Part shown: positions 1 to 10,995 of the stretch, piece after piece
How positions within the stretch are numbered: the stretch's first letter is position 1
Layout: each line of letters starts with the position of its first letter
Assembly (NCBI RefSeq): GCF_034043515.1
Contig: NZ_CP138214.1
Span: 4,836,001 to 4,900,000 of the forward strand
Origin: Pseudomonas sp. MUP55
GTDB lineage: Bacteria > Pseudomonadota > Gammaproteobacteria > Pseudomonadales > Pseudomonadaceae
DNA length: 64,000 nt
Direction: 5' to 3'
Made by a program: the position numbers and the translations under genes
The notes under the pieces: generated by a model
The model's database searches: none
Told to the model about the DNA's origin: nothing
The model's input: only the letters and a program-made list of their open reading frames with translations

Positions 1-558
1 GCCGGTGGACTGAGCGGCGTCGACGTGCAGCAGAATACCCTTGGAACGGGTCAGTTCGCCGATTGCTTCGATGTCGTTGATGGTGCCGATTTCGTTGTTC
101 ACGTGAATCACGGACACCAGGATAGTGTCATCACGCAGCGCGGCTTCGATCATGGCCGGGGTGACGATACCGTCGGTGGTCGGCTCGAGGTAGGTGACCT
201 CAAAACCTTCACGCTCCAGTTGGCGCATGGTGTCGAGGACAGCCTTGTGCTCAATCTTGGTGGTGATCAGGTGCTTGCCCTTGGTCGCGTAGAAATGCGC
301 CGCGCCCTTGATCGCCAGGTTGTCGGACTCGGTGGCACCGGAGGTCCAGACGATTTCGCGCGGGTCAGCACCCACCAGGTCGGCGACCTGGCGACGCGCG
401 TTCTCGACCGCTTCCTCGGCTTTCCAGCCGAATACGTGGGAGCGGGAGGCCGGGTTGCCGAAGTTTCCGTCAACCAGCAGGCATTCGCTCATTTTTTGCG
501 CGACACGCGGATCAACCGGGGTGGTCGCTGAGTAATCAAGGTAAATCGGCAATTTCAT
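1..558 (-). CDS. iscS: Cysteine desulfurase IscS (3' part missing)
   Basis: PLP enzyme that takes sulfur from cysteine and passes it to IscU for Fe-S cluster assembly and to tRNA thiolation factors. The visible 186 codons start [19 protein letters not shown], the classic IscS N terminus, and include the IEHKAVL histidine region and the VDAAQ segment that contacts the cofactor. The window edge cuts the gene before the PLP lysine and the catalytic cysteine loop. It lies downstream of iscR on the same strand, as in the isc operon. The start at 558 has an AGGAGAAAG ribosome-binding site just upstream. Confidence 0.97.
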   Translation of the reverse strand, partial: MKLPIYLDYSATTPVDPRVAQKMSECLLVDGNFGNPASRSHVFGWKAEEAVENARRQVADLVGADPREIVWTSGATESDNLAIKGAAHFYATKGKHLITTKIEHKAVLDTMRQLEREGFEVTYLEPTTDGIVTPAMIEAALRDDTILVSVIHVNNEIGTINDIEAIGELTRSKGILLHVDAAQSTG

Positions 559-608
559 GGACTTTCTCCTAAATCAGGCTGGCTGGCGTGCCGTTAGCTC
601 TGCGGCTG

Positions 609-1100
609 TCACTCGACGGCGGACGCTTCGATCTTGTCCAGACGCGGCGCCTTGGTGTTGCAACGGCGCTGGTCCTGACGCTGGGCTACTTCTTGCACCT
701 CACGGCGAGTCACAAGATCAGCCAAGCTGATACCACTCAAAAACTCATGGATCTGCAGGCTCAAGTCACACCACAAGTGGTGCGTCAGGCAGGTGTCGCC
801 GGCGTGGCAGTCACCCAGGCCCTGGCATTTGGTGGCATCGACGGATTCGTTGACCGCGTCGATCACCTGGGCCACCTGGATGCCCTGCATGTCGCGGGAC
901 AACTGATATCCACCACCCGGGCCCCGAACGCTGGACACCAGGTTGCTACGGCGCAATTTGGCGAACAGCTGCTCGAGGTAAGACAGGGAAATGCCTTGGC
1001 GCTCGGAGATATCGGCCAGGGACACCGGCCCAGTTTGCGCGTGCAAAGCCAGGTCGAGCATGGCAGTCACCGCGTATCGGCCTTTTGTAGTCAGTCTCAT
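609..1100 (-). CDS. iscR: Fe-S cluster assembly transcriptional regulator IscR
   Basis: Rrf2-family regulator that represses the isc operon when it holds a [2Fe-2S] cluster. The 163-residue product starts [19 protein letters not shown], has the winged-helix recognition segment [14 protein letters not shown], and carries Cys92, Cys98, Cys104 and His107, matching the known cluster ligands of E. coli IscR. A longer open frame runs upstream to 1286, but the family start is the ATG at 1100. The gap to iscS is about 50 bases, so the two are probably co-transcribed. IscR-type boxes upstream suggest autoregulation. Confidence 0.96.
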   Translation of the reverse strand: MRLTTKGRYAVTAMLDLALHAQTGPVSLADISERQGISLSYLEQLFAKLRRSNLVSSVRGPGGGYQLSRDMQGIQVAQVIDAVNESVDATKCQGLGDCHAGDTCLTHHLWCDLSLQIHEFLSGISLADLVTRREVQEVAQRQDQRRCNTKAPRLDKIEASAVE

Positions 1101-1141
1101 GGACAAGTACCAAGGTGTTTCAGAATGGGAGCAAGTATGCG

Positions 1142-1166
1142 ATTCCCGAGTATTTAAGTCAACTAT
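1142..1166 (-). promoter_or_regulatory. IscR type 1 box, proximal to iscR
   Basis: On the minus strand this 25-mer begins ATAGTTGACTTAAATACTC and follows the known type 1 IscR consensus (ATA-S-YY-GACT spacer AGTC-RR-S-TAT) in most positions. It sits 42 bases upstream of the iscR start, where a repressor site would overlap the promoter. The identification is by eye against the published consensus. Confidence 0.7.
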
Positions 1167-1191
1167 AAGACCTAGTACTTTAGTCAGGATT
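1167..1191 (-). promoter_or_regulatory. Second IscR-like box upstream of iscR
   Basis: The minus strand reads AATCCTGACTAAAGTACTAG, another GACT-centred match to the type 1 IscR consensus, directly abutting the first box. Tandem boxes upstream of iscR are known in other proteobacteria. The right half-site is weaker than in the proximal box. Confidence 0.55.
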
Positions 1192-1288
1192 ACCCGTAAA
1201 AAGGGCGCGCGAATCATAGCAGGACGGGGCGCAAGCGAACAGCAGGAACAGGACAGGGCAGGAATTCCCAGACCAATGAAGATCAAAA

Positions 1289-1376
1289 TGTGGGAGGGGG
1301 CTTGCCCCCGATAGCGGTGGATCAGCCAAAACTATGGTGACTGACACTCTGCTATCGGTGGCAAGCCCCCTCCCAC
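1289..1376. repeat. REPIN-type inverted doublet (copy 1)
   Basis: Two copies of GTGGGAGGGGGCTTGCCCCC in opposite orientation are separated by about 40 bases containing the recurrent words GGATCAGCC and ACTGACAC. The doublet sits between iscR and the 3' end of cysE. The same unit occurs five more times in the window. The second arm has one altered base relative to the first (GGTGGCAAG instead of GGGGGCAAG). Confidence 0.9.
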
Positions 1377-1402
1377 AGGGGATCTGTGGTGGTGACGAGA
1401 AC

Positions 1403-2185
1403 TCAGCCGGCCTTGGTGGCGGCTTCGTCCTTGATCTGGGCGAAGTCTTCTTCGCGCAACTCAGGCAGCTCTTTTGCGCAGTAAGGACTGCCCAGGTCCT
1501 TCAGCGCGCCGCACATCCCGTCCAACTTGCCATCAACCGCTTGCAGGTGATCAAGCAGTTGACCAATGGCGCGAGCCACCGGGTCGGGCATGTCTTCGCT
1601 GACACCGTAAGCGTCGAAACCGATCTTCTCGGCCATGGCCTTGCGCTTGGCTTCCTGCTCGTCGCCAACTTCCGGCTTGACGATGATCCGTCCGGGAATG
1701 CCCACCACTGTGGCACCCGGCGGCACTGCCTTGGTGACCACGGCATTGGAACCCACCTTGGCCCCCGCGCCTACAGTGAACGGGCCGAGCACCTTGGCGC
1801 CCGCCCCCACCACTACGCCATCACCCAGCGTCGGGTGGCGCTTGCCTTTATTCCAGGTGGTACCGCCCAGGGTCACGCCCTGATAGAGCGTCACGTCATC
1901 GCCAATTTCGGCCGTCTCGCCAATCACGATGCCCATGCCGTGGTCGATAAAGAAGCGACGACCGACCTTGGCGCCCGGATGGATTTCGATCCCGGTCAAC
2001 CAGCGCCCGAAGTTCGACACCAGGCGCGCCAGCCACTTCCAGCCCATGCCCCACAGGGCGCCGGACAAGCGGTGAATCCAGATCGCGTGCATGCCCGGGT
2101 AGCAGGTCAGCACTTCAAAGGCGTTGCGCGCCGCCGGGTCACGGTGGAAAACACTCTGGATATCTTCTCGCAAACGCTCGAACAT
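1403..2185 (-). CDS. cysE: Serine O-acetyltransferase
   Basis: Transfers acetyl from acetyl-CoA to serine, giving the O-acetylserine used for cysteine synthesis, so it feeds the substrate of the nearby IscS. The 260-residue protein has an N-terminal helical part ([20 protein letters not shown]) and a left-handed beta-helix of hexapeptide repeats from roughly residue 65 to 180, including the catalytic-type [19 protein letters not shown] stretch. The length is typical of the short (EpsC/NifP-like) form. It starts 2 bases past the end of trmJ, so trmJ and cysE are probably one transcript. Confidence 0.95.
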   Translation of the reverse strand: MFERLREDIQSVFHRDPAARNAFEVLTCYPGMHAIWIHRLSGALWGMGWKWLARLVSNFGRWLTGIEIHPGAKVGRRFFIDHGMGIVIGETAEIGDDVTLYQGVTLGGTTWNKGKRHPTLGDGVVVGAGAKVLGPFTVGAGAKVGSNAVVTKAVPPGATVVGIPGRIIVKPEVGDEQEAKRKAMAEKIGFDAYGVSEDMPDPVARAIGQLLDHLQAVDGKLDGMCGALKDLGSPYCAKELPELREEDFAQIKDEAATKAG

Positions 2186-2187
2186 TT

Positions 2188-2958
2188 TTAATCCTTCCGC
2201 TTAAGGAGCTCGCCACGGGCCGCTTTCTGGGTTTCCGTGAGGATGCCACGCAATATATTCATTTCTGCCCGGCTGACCGAGCTGCGTCCGAAAAGGCGAC
2301 GCAGGCGCGCCATCAAGTGCCGTGGTTTTTCAGGATCGAGGAATTCGATGGCCACCAGGGTTTGCTCCAGGTGCTCATAGAATCGCTCCAGCTCGTCCAT
2401 GGTGGCGAGCTCGCCACTTTTGGTCGATGCAACCTCCTCCTTTTCCATCTTGCTGGGCTGACCGGCAGCCGCCAGCCAGGCCATGCGCACTTCATACGTC
2501 AGCACCTGCACCGCCGCGCCGAGGTTCAGCGAACTGAACTCGGGGTCTGAGGGGATGTGCACGTGGTAGTGACATCGCTGCAGCTCTTCGTTGGTCAGGC
2601 CGGAGTCTTCACGGCCAAATACCAGGGCGATTTCTGCGCCACCGGCCGCCTCCTCCACCACTTTGGTGCCGCATTCACGCGGGTCCAGCAGCGGCCAGGG
2701 AATGCGACGATCACGGGCACTGGTGCCGAGCACCAGGTTGCAGCCGACCAGGGCGTCTTCCAGAGTGGCGACAACCTGGGCGTTTTCCAGGATGTCATTG
2801 GCGCCGGATGCGCGGGCATCGGCCTCGTGGTGCGGAAACACACGTGGCTCGACCAGCACCAGGCGTGTCAGCCCCATGTTTTTCATGGCTCGAGCTACCC
2901 CGCCGATGTTGCCGGGGTGGCTGGTATTGACCAGGACGACACGAATGTTTTGCAGCAA
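2188..2958 (-). CDS. trmJ: tRNA (cytidine/uridine-32-2'-O)-methyltransferase TrmJ
   Basis: SPOUT-class enzyme that 2'-O-methylates position 32 of several tRNAs. The 256-residue product starts [19 protein letters not shown] and has the knot motifs [14 protein letters not shown] and [18 protein letters not shown] expected for the SAM site. The homologous start falls on a TTG codon at 2956-2958, with no convincing Shine-Dalgarno sequence in front, which suggests weak initiation. It lies upstream of cysE and is divergent from suhB. Alternative starts inside the gene would remove the conserved MLQN end. Confidence 0.93.
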   Translation of the reverse strand: MLQNIRVVLVNTSHPGNIGGVARAMKNMGLTRLVLVEPRVFPHHEADARASGANDILENAQVVATLEDALVGCNLVLGTSARDRRIPWPLLDPRECGTKVVEEAAGGAEIALVFGREDSGLTNEELQRCHYHVHIPSDPEFSSLNLGAAVQVLTYEVRMAWLAAAGQPSKMEKEEVASTKSGELATMDELERFYEHLEQTLVAIEFLDPEKPRHLMARLRRLFGRSSVSRAEMNILRGILTETQKAARGELLKRKD

Positions 2959-3039
2959 GGGAGGCGCTCTCGGACACGGGAAAGGGGTGCAAATCTTACA
3001 GAACCGCCCAAGGTTATGCCACGAAAGCTAACGTCGTCC

Positions 3040-3067
3040 TTCACCTGAAGAAAGTTTCTGCTAGAAT
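3040..3067 (+). promoter_or_regulatory. Putative sigma70 promoter of suhB
   Basis: A TAGAAT -10 hexamer (3062-3067) lies 16 bases downstream of TTCACC (3040-3045), a 4 of 6 match to the -35 consensus. It is 37 bases upstream of the suhB start and between two divergent genes. Assigned by eye only. Confidence 0.4.
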
Positions 3068-3103
3068 GCCCGGCTTTCTTTAACAACCTTAGGTGACACA
3101 TCC

Positions 3104-3919
3104 ATGCAGCCCATGCTGAATATCGCGCTGCGCGCCGCCCGCAGCGCCAGTGAATTGATCTTCCGCTCTATCGAGCGCCTGGATACCATCAAGGTCGACG
3201 AAAAAGACGCCAAGGATTATGTATCCGAGGTGGATCGCGCCGCCGAACAGAAAATCATCGACGCTCTGCGCAAGGCCTACCCTACCCACGGCATCCTCGG
3301 TGAAGAAACCGGCCTGCACAAAGGTAGCGGCGAAGGCGAAGACTACCTGTGGATCATCGACCCACTGGATGGCACCACCAACTTCCTGCGCGGCATCCCG
3401 CACTTTGCCGTGAGCATCGCCTGCAAATACCGTGGCCGCCTGGAACACGCCGTTGTTCTGGACCCTGTTCGCCAGGAAGAATTCACCGCCAGCCGTGGCC
3501 GTGGCGCCCAGCTCAATGGCCGTCGCCTGCGCGTCAGCGGCCGCACCAGCCTGGATGGCGCCCTGCTGGGCACCGGCTTCCCGTTCCGTGACGATCAAAT
3601 GGACAACCTGGAAAACTACCTGGGCATGTTCCGCGCCCTGGTCGGCCAGACCGCAGGCATCCGTCGCGCTGGCGCAGCGAGCCTGGACCTGGCTTATGTG
3701 GCTGCCGGTCGTTTCGACGCGTTCTGGGAGTCGGGCCTGTCCGAGTGGGACATGGCTGCAGGCGCCCTGCTGATCCAGGAAGCGGGCGGCCTGGTGAGCG
3801 ACTTCACCGGCGGTCACGACTTCCTTGAAAAAGGCCACGTGGTTGCCGGCAACACCAAATGCTTCAAGGCAGTACTGACGGCGATCCAGCCGCACCTGCC
3901 GGCCTCGCTGAAGCGCTAA
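3104..3919 (+). CDS. suhB: Inositol-1-monophosphatase SuhB
   Basis: Mg-dependent phosphatase of the inositol monophosphatase family; in enterobacteria SuhB also acts in rRNA antitermination. The 271 residues show the metal-binding signatures GEETG (Glu67/Glu68), DPLDGTTNF (residues 86-94) and SEWDMAAGALL near residue 220, all intact. The ATG at 3104 lies 6 bases past an AGGTGA ribosome-binding site. It is a single-gene unit with its own strong terminator. In P. aeruginosa SuhB affects virulence regulation, but nothing here indicates which role matters. Confidence 0.95.
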   Translation: MQPMLNIALRAARSASELIFRSIERLDTIKVDEKDAKDYVSEVDRAAEQKIIDALRKAYPTHGILGEETGLHKGSGEGEDYLWIIDPLDGTTNFLRGIPHFAVSIACKYRGRLEHAVVLDPVRQEEFTASRGRGAQLNGRRLRVSGRTSLDGALLGTGFPFRDDQMDNLENYLGMFRALVGQTAGIRRAGAASLDLAYVAAGRFDAFWESGLSEWDMAAGALLIQEAGGLVSDFTGGHDFLEKGHVVAGNTKCFKAVLTAIQPHLPASLKR

Positions 3920-3931
3920 GCGAGCGAGCAC

Positions 3932-3960
3932 AAAAAAGCACCCCGAGGGGTGCTTTTTTT
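3932..3960 (+). terminator. Intrinsic terminator of suhB
   Basis: AGCACCCC and GGGGTGCT form an 8-bp stem with a tiny loop, with an A-run before it and TTTTTTT after it. It starts 13 bases past the suhB stop codon. Confidence 0.9.
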
Positions 3961-4012
3961 ATGCCTGGGCTTTTTGCTGTGCGCTGCGATCCCAGCCACA
4001 CCACCCATCAAA

Positions 4013-4102
4013 TGTGGGAGGGGGCTCGCCCCCGATGGCAGTGGATCAGCACCTGATCGGCTGACTGATACACCGCTATCGGGGGCAAGCCCCCTCCCAC
4101 AT
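4013..4102. repeat. REPIN-type inverted doublet (copy 2)
   Basis: GTGGGAGGGGGCTCGCCCCC at the left and the reverse-oriented arm ending GCCCCCTCCCAC at 4100. The spacer carries GTGGATCAGCACCTGATC and CTGACTGATAC words shared with other copies. It lies between the suhB terminator and the 3' end of the glycine-zipper gene. Confidence 0.9.
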
Positions 4103-4129
4103 TTTGAGCTGTATAGGCTTTTGAATCTG

Positions 4130-4672
4130 TTACTGCTGATTCTGACCGAGGATCAGACGACCTTCTTTGTCGACGGGAATCTGGCCGCCTGGATCACGCT
4201 CCATACGCACCGTGCCTTCCTTGCCGTCCAGGTTGTAACGCACGTCATAACCTACAACCTTGTCACTGATGTCGTTCACGGTGTTACAACGGGTCTGGGT
4301 AGTGGTGTAGGTATCACGGTTCTGCATACCTTCCTGAACCTTGTTACCCGCGTAACCACCACCAACCGCACCGGCTACCGTAGCCAGCTTCTTGCCGTTA
4401 CCACCGCCGATCTGGTTACCCAGCAGGCCACCGGCAAGGGCACCTACCACGGTACCGGCGATTTGATGCTGATCCTGCACCGGACGCTGCCGGGTCACTG
4501 TGACGTCCTTGCAGACCTCACGCGGGGTTTTAATCTGGGTTTTCACCGGCTGTACCGCCAGCACTTGCGCATACTCAGGGCCGCTTTTTACCAGGCTGTA
4601 GGTGGCAACAGCACCCCCGGCAGTCACACCGACAGCACCCAATACCGCACCAACCAGCAACGACTTGTTCAC
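4130..4672 (-). CDS. Glycine-zipper 2TM domain envelope protein
   Basis: The protein is about 180 residues, with an N-terminal hydrophobic anchor (SLLVGAVLGAVGVTAGGAVA) and a glycine-zipper double span (TVVGALAGGLLGNQIGGG and VAGAVGGGYAGNKV), the pattern of the Rickettsia 17-kDa antigen/SlyB-like family in the outer envelope. No lipobox cysteine is visible, so it is probably anchored by its first helix. A GTG start at 4672 follows AGGAGG at 6 bases, better than the upstream ATGs at 4693 and 4690. The C-terminal part (VVGYDVRYNLDGKEGTVRM) is typical of the family. The function is structural or unknown. Confidence 0.8.
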   Translation of the reverse strand: MNKSLLVGAVLGAVGVTAGGAVATYSLVKSGPEYAQVLAVQPVKTQIKTPREVCKDVTVTRQRPVQDQHQIAGTVVGALAGGLLGNQIGGGNGKKLATVAGAVGGGYAGNKVQEGMQNRDTYTTTQTRCNTVNDISDKVVGYDVRYNLDGKEGTVRMERDPGGQIPVDKEGRLILGQNQQ

Positions 4673-4732
4673 GTTGAACCTCCTGACCATCACAAACGGA
4701 TCGAAAGATCCGCGCTATACCCAGCCTTGGAG

Positions 4733-4769
4733 CAAAAAAAAGGGCGCGAGTTCAATCTCGCGCCCTTCT
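4733..4769 (-). terminator. Terminator of the queA-tgt-yajC-secD-secF transcript
   Basis: Read on the minus strand, AAGGGCGCGAG and CTCGCGCCCTT form an 11-bp stem followed by a run of eight T. It lies 27 bases beyond the secF stop codon. Confidence 0.85.
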
Positions 4770-4795
4770 TGTAACCGCCGATCAACAAACGCCCA

Positions 4796-5710
4796 TCAAG
4801 GACGGTCATCGACCTCCTTGCCAGTGCTGGCCGGAGGGATCAGGTCTTCGCTGTTGAGGTTCAGCCAGATCAGCACCACGTTGGCGATGTAGATCGACGA
4901 GTAGGTACCCGCCAGAACGCCAATGAACAGTGCCAGGGAGAAGCCCCACAGGTTGTCGCCACCGAAGATCATCAGCGCCGCGATCGCCAGCAAGGTGGAG
5001 ATCGACGTGGCCATGGTCCGCAGCAGCGTCTGGGTGGTGGAGATGTTGATGTTTTCGATCAACGTCGCCTTGCGCAGTACGCGGAAGTTCTCACGAACCC
5101 GGTCAAATACCACGATGGTGTCGTTGAGCGAGTAACCAATGATCGCCAGCACCGCCGCCAGTACCGTCAGGTCGAAGGTGATCTGGAAGTACGCCAGGAT
5201 ACCCACGGTCACGATCACGTCATGGATCAGCGACACAATGGCGCCGACACCGAACTTCCACTGAAAGCGGAACGCCAGGTAGATCATGATGCCGACCAGC
5301 GCCATCAGCATGCCGAGGCCGCCCTGGTCGCGCAGCTCTTCACCCACCTGCGGGCCGACGAACTCGACGCGCTTGACCGACGCCGGGTTGTCGCCACCGA
5401 CCTTCTGCAAGGCCTCGGCCACCTGGTGACCCAGTTGCGGGTCTTCGCCAGGCATGCGCACCAGCAGGTCGGTTGTGGCACCAAAGCTCTGCACCACCGC
5501 CTCGTGATAGCCGGCCTTGACCAGCTCGTCACGCACTTTGGTTACGTCGGCCGGCTTCTCGTAGGTCAGCTCGATGAGCGTACCGCCGGTGAAGTCCAGG
5601 CCATAGTTCAGGCCCTTATGGAACCAGCTGAACAACGCCAGAACGGTAAGGAGCACGGTGACGCCGAACGCAATGTTGCGAACGCCCATGAAGTTGATTG
5701 TACGTAACAT
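4796..5710 (-). CDS. secF: Protein translocase subunit SecF
   Basis: Inner-membrane partner of SecD that uses the proton gradient to help complete preprotein translocation. The 304 residues have six predicted membrane spans, a periplasmic P1 region (ELTYEKPADVTKV) and the GLDFTGGTLIEL segment typical of SecF. The conserved LNDTIVVFDRVREN motif in the fourth/fifth span is intact. It starts 9 bases after the secD stop codon, as in most secDF operons. Confidence 0.97.
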   Translation of the reverse strand: MLRTINFMGVRNIAFGVTVLLTVLALFSWFHKGLNYGLDFTGGTLIELTYEKPADVTKVRDELVKAGYHEAVVQSFGATTDLLVRMPGEDPQLGHQVAEALQKVGGDNPASVKRVEFVGPQVGEELRDQGGLGMLMALVGIMIYLAFRFQWKFGVGAIVSLIHDVIVTVGILAYFQITFDLTVLAAVLAIIGYSLNDTIVVFDRVRENFRVLRKATLIENINISTTQTLLRTMATSISTLLAIAALMIFGGDNLWGFSLALFIGVLAGTYSSIYIANVVLIWLNLNSEDLIPPASTGKEVDDRP

Positions 5711-5719
5711 GGCAGCCCC

Positions 5720-7588
5720 TTAAATCCACAACTTCTTGAAGTCACGCCCGCCAAAGATCAGGTTGACCATTGCGCGGGTCACCATGATGGCCGTGAACAT
5801 CGAGGTAAAGATACCGAGGGACATGGTCACCGCAAAACCTTTGACCGGGCCGGTGCCCATGGCAAAGAGAATCCCGCCGACCAGCAACGTGGTCAGGTTG
5901 GAGTCGAGAATCGCGGTGAATGCCCGGCCGAAGCCTTCGTTGATTGCGCGCTGTACGGTCATGCCGGCAGCGATCTCTTCACGAATCCGCGAGAAGATCA
6001 GCACGTTGGCGTCGACCGCCATACCCATGGTCAGCACGATACCGGCAATACCTGGCAAGGTCAGCGTAGCGCCCAGCAGCGACATCAGGGCCAGCAGCAT
6101 CACCATGTTGCCCGCCAGGGCCACGGTGGCGATCACGCCGAAGAAGCGGTAGATGGCAATGATGAACAGCGACACGAACAACATGCCCCACAGCGCCGCA
6201 TCGACGCCCTTGGTGATGTTGTCGGCACCCAGGCTCGGGCCGATGGTGCGTTCTTCAGCGAAGTACATCGGCGCAGCCAGGCCACCGGCACGCAGCAGCA
6301 AGGCCAGTTCCGAAGACTCACCCTGGCCGTTCAGGCCGGTGATACGGAATTGCGCACCCAGCGGCGACTGAATGGTCGCCAGGCTGATGATCTTCTTCTC
6401 TTCCTTGAAGGTCTGTACCGGCACGTCTTTTTCGACGCCGTTGACCATCTGCTTGGTGTAGGTGGTAACAGGGCGTTGCTCGATGAAGATCACCGCCATG
6501 CTGCGACCGACGTTGCTGCGCGTGGCGCGGCTCATCAGTTCGCCGCCGTGACCATCCAGACGGATGTTCACTTCAGGGGTACCGTGCTCGCCGAAACCGG
6601 CCTTGGCGTCGGTGACCTGGTCACCGGTGATGATCAAGCCACGCTCGATCAGCGCGGGAGGACGGTTGCCTTCACGGAATTCAAACTCTTCGGAAGTGGC
6701 GCGCGAAGCACCCGGCTCAGCCGCGAGGCGGAATTCCAGGTTGGCGGTTTTACCCAGGATACGCTTGGCTTCAGCGGTGTCCTGCACGCCCGGCAGCTCA
6801 ACCACGATACGGTTGGCACCCTGGCGCTGCACGATCGGCTCGGCCACACCCAGTTCGTTGACCCGGTTACGCACCGTGGTCAAGTTCTGCTTGATCGAGT
6901 ATTCGCGGATTTCCGCGATCTTGGCCGGGCTCATCGCCAGACGCAGCACCGCCTGACCATTCAGGTCGGCCGGTACGATGTCGAAATCGTTGAAGTTCTT
7001 GCGGATCAGCGCACGGGCCTGTTCGCGGGAAGCTTCGTCAGCAAAACCCAGCTGAATGGCGCCGTTGAGCTGCGGCAGGCTGCGATAACGCAGCTTCTCT
7101 TTGCGCAGCAGGCTCTTCACGTCGCCTTCGTAGACTTTCAGACGCGCGTCGAGGGCTTTGTCCATGTCGACTTCCAGCAGGAAGTGCACACCGCCGGACA
7201 AGTCCAGACCCAGCTTCATGGGGTGCGCGCCAATGCTGCGCAACCATTGTGGCGTGGTCTGTGCCAGGTTGAGCGCAACAACGTAGTCATCACCCATGAC
7301 CTTGCGCACAACGTCTTTGGCCGGCAATTGGTCTTCCTGCTTGGTCAGGCGCAACAAGCCGCCCTTCGCACCAGCCGCCAATGTTGCCGCCTTGACCTGG
7401 ATGCCCGCGTCGGTGAGCGCTTTGCTCGCGCGTTCCAGATCAGCCTGATTGACCTGCAGCGCAGTGCTGGCGCCAGTGATCTGGATCGCCGGGTCATCAG
7501 GATAGAGATTGGGAGCGGAATAAATAAAACCGATCGCCAGCACCGCCAGGATCAGTACGTATTTCCACAGAGGGTATTTGTTCAGCAT
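5720..7588 (-). CDS. secD: Protein translocase subunit SecD
   Basis: Large RND-like membrane component of the Sec auxiliary complex SecDF-YajC. The product is 622 residues from the ATG at 7588 (a GTG one codon upstream at 7591 is also possible). It has one N-terminal span, a large periplasmic region including GLDLSGGVHFLLEVDMDKA and a C-terminal five-span core with the GMAVDANVLIFSRIREE motif. The ribosome-binding site GGGCGG precedes it. The gene lies between yajC and secF on the same strand. Confidence 0.97.
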   Translation of the reverse strand: MLNKYPLWKYVLILAVLAIGFIYSAPNLYPDDPAIQITGASTALQVNQADLERASKALTDAGIQVKAATLAAGAKGGLLRLTKQEDQLPAKDVVRKVMGDDYVVALNLAQTTPQWLRSIGAHPMKLGLDLSGGVHFLLEVDMDKALDARLKVYEGDVKSLLRKEKLRYRSLPQLNGAIQLGFADEASREQARALIRKNFNDFDIVPADLNGQAVLRLAMSPAKIAEIREYSIKQNLTTVRNRVNELGVAEPIVQRQGANRIVVELPGVQDTAEAKRILGKTANLEFRLAAEPGASRATSEEFEFREGNRPPALIERGLIITGDQVTDAKAGFGEHGTPEVNIRLDGHGGELMSRATRSNVGRSMAVIFIEQRPVTTYTKQMVNGVEKDVPVQTFKEEKKIISLATIQSPLGAQFRITGLNGQGESSELALLLRAGGLAAPMYFAEERTIGPSLGADNITKGVDAALWGMLFVSLFIIAIYRFFGVIATVALAGNMVMLLALMSLLGATLTLPGIAGIVLTMGMAVDANVLIFSRIREEIAAGMTVQRAINEGFGRAFTAILDSNLTTLLVGGILFAMGTGPVKGFAVTMSLGIFTSMFTAIMVTRAMVNLIFGGRDFKKLWI

Positions 7589-7650
7589 CACGCCGCCCGC
7601 TTATAACGCGGGGCGCCTTGCGCGCCCCGTCGATTGGTAAAGGTTGTTAC

Positions 7651-7989
7651 TTAGATCGCTTTGAGCGTGCCTTTAGGCAGCGTGGCGGCGATGGCGCCCT
7701 TCTGGAACTTCATTTCCACGGTGTCGGAGACTTCCAGTACCACGAAAGCATCGGAAACCTTGGTGATCTTGCCGGCGATACCGCCAGTGGTCACAACTTC
7801 GTCGCCTTTTTGCAGGCTGCCCAGCAGGTTCTTCTGCTCTTTGGCGCGCTTGGCCTGTGGACGCCAGATCATCAGGTAGAAGATGACCAGGAAGCCGACC
7901 AGGAAAATCCACTCGAAACCACCGCCCATAGGGCCGGCAGCGGCAGGCGCAGCGGCGTCAGCCATGGCGTTAGAGATAAAAAAGCTCAT
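7651..7989 (-). CDS. yajC: Preprotein translocase subunit YajC
   Basis: Small single-span accessory protein of the SecDF complex. The 112 residues have one membrane helix (GFEWIFLVGFLVIFYLMIW) followed by the basic RPQAKRAKEQKNLLGSLQKG segment and a small beta domain (GDEVVTTGGIAGKITKV), which define the family. It is located between tgt and secD in the usual gammaproteobacterial order. Confidence 0.97.
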   Translation of the reverse strand: MSFFISNAMADAAAPAAAGPMGGGFEWIFLVGFLVIFYLMIWRPQAKRAKEQKNLLGSLQKGDEVVTTGGIAGKITKVSDAFVVLEVSDTVEMKFQKGAIAATLPKGTLKAI

Positions 7990-8032
7990 TTAGCACTCCA
8001 GTTGCAAATAGTGAATCTTAGGGTCGGGAAAC

Positions 8033-10203
<2,171 letters not shown>

Positions 10204-10269
10204 GATGGGGTTCGTCTAGCAGGGCCGGGAAGTCTAGCCGAAATAGTCAAAATTGACCATGAAACGTGA

Positions 10270-10298
10270 TTGACCAACGGTAATCTCATCTCTATACT
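10270..10298 (+). promoter_or_regulatory. Promoter of tRNA-Leu
   Basis: TTGACC (10270-10275) and TATACT (10293-10298) are separated by exactly 17 bases, a near-consensus sigma70 promoter. The expected start of transcription is a few bases before the tRNA 5' end at 10312. Confidence 0.8.
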
Positions 10299-10311
10299 TC
10301 GCCGCCATTGA

Positions 10312-10396
10312 GCCCTGATGGCGGAATTGGTAGACGCGGCGGATTCAAAATCCGTTTTCGAAAGGAGTGGGAGTTCGAGTCTCCCTCGGGGCACCA
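10312..10396 (+). tRNA. tRNA-Leu (anticodon CAA)
   Basis: An 85-base tRNA with acceptor stem GCCCTGA/TCGGGGC (one T-G wobble), D-loop GGCGGAATTGGTAGACGC, anticodon stem GCGGA/TCCGT with loop TTCAAAA giving CAA, a long variable arm as expected for leucine, TTCGAGT in the T arm and an encoded CCA end. It is preceded by a near-consensus promoter and followed at once by a strong terminator. tRNA 3' ends are frequent integration sites; here an accessory segment follows. Confidence 0.97.
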
Positions 10397-10400
10397 TCTT

Positions 10401-10435
10401 AAAAAAAGACCTTGAAATTCAAGGTCTTTTTTTTC
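10401..10435 (+). terminator. Terminator after tRNA-Leu
   Basis: AAAGACCTTGAA and TTCAAGGTCTTT form a perfect stem with a very small loop, followed by TTTTTT. It begins 4 bases after the CCA end of the tRNA. Confidence 0.9.
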
Positions 10436-10504
10436 GCCTGCAGAAAAGTGGGCGGTCGGCTGCTTCATCGCCCACCACCCCTTTCAACCTGAAACACGAT
10501 CCAA

Positions 10505-10537
10505 ATGTGGGAGCTGGCTTGCCTGCGACTACGCCAG
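10505..10537. repeat. Single REP of the GTGGGAGCTGGCTTGCCTGCG type
   Basis: One arm of a second REP class seen in fluorescent pseudomonads, with the short inverted match CTGGC...GCCAG. A similar copy occurs at 21122. There is no opposite-oriented partner within 100 bases. Confidence 0.65.
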
Positions 10538-10562
10538 CCCAAACACCCTGAAAACCACCTGC

Positions 10563-10871
10563 CTACACACCAACCGATTCCCCCTCCTCCACCACCCCAT
10601 TGGGCAACATCCCCTTCGCCAAATCATCCACCACCGCCTTCGCCATCTCCCCCAAATAATGCGCCGCCCAGGCATAGCGATCCGCGCCTGTATCCATCGC
10701 TGCGTCCAACGCCAGCATTTTGGAACAGTGCAGGAGCTCGGAGGCATGCTCCAGGGCATCGCGGATGGGTACGCCGGAATTGACGCGGAAAAGGCGGTGG
10801 AGGTTGGGCTGTTTGCCGCAGGTGGAAAAGGTGATGACGCCGAGGGTTTTGTTGAGGGGTGGGTTGATCAT
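10563..10871 (-). CDS. Small DUF3077-like protein
   Basis: A 102-residue protein with the segment NSGVPIRDALEHASELLHC followed by MLALDAAM and AWAAHYLGEMAKAVVDDL, a helical pattern I associate with the DUF3077 family that is common in Pseudomonas. No catalytic motif or membrane span is visible. The ATG at 10871 follows GGAGGTGCCCA. Its function is unknown. It sits next to the tRNA and diverges from a C4-like RNA element, a context that suggests a mobile or phage-derived origin. Confidence 0.7.
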   Translation of the reverse strand: MINPPLNKTLGVITFSTCGKQPNLHRLFRVNSGVPIRDALEHASELLHCSKMLALDAAMDTGADRYAWAAHYLGEMAKAVVDDLAKGMLPNGVVEEGESVGV

Positions 10872-10995
10872 TGGGCACCTCCGGTCTGAGCGAGGGTGTC
10901 GGTTGCGGTACTGCGGGGGTAAGGCCTGTCAGAAACGCTCATTGCTTAAGCTCCTAATGTAATGAGCTGCCACGTTCGTTTCTCATGCGAATGGG

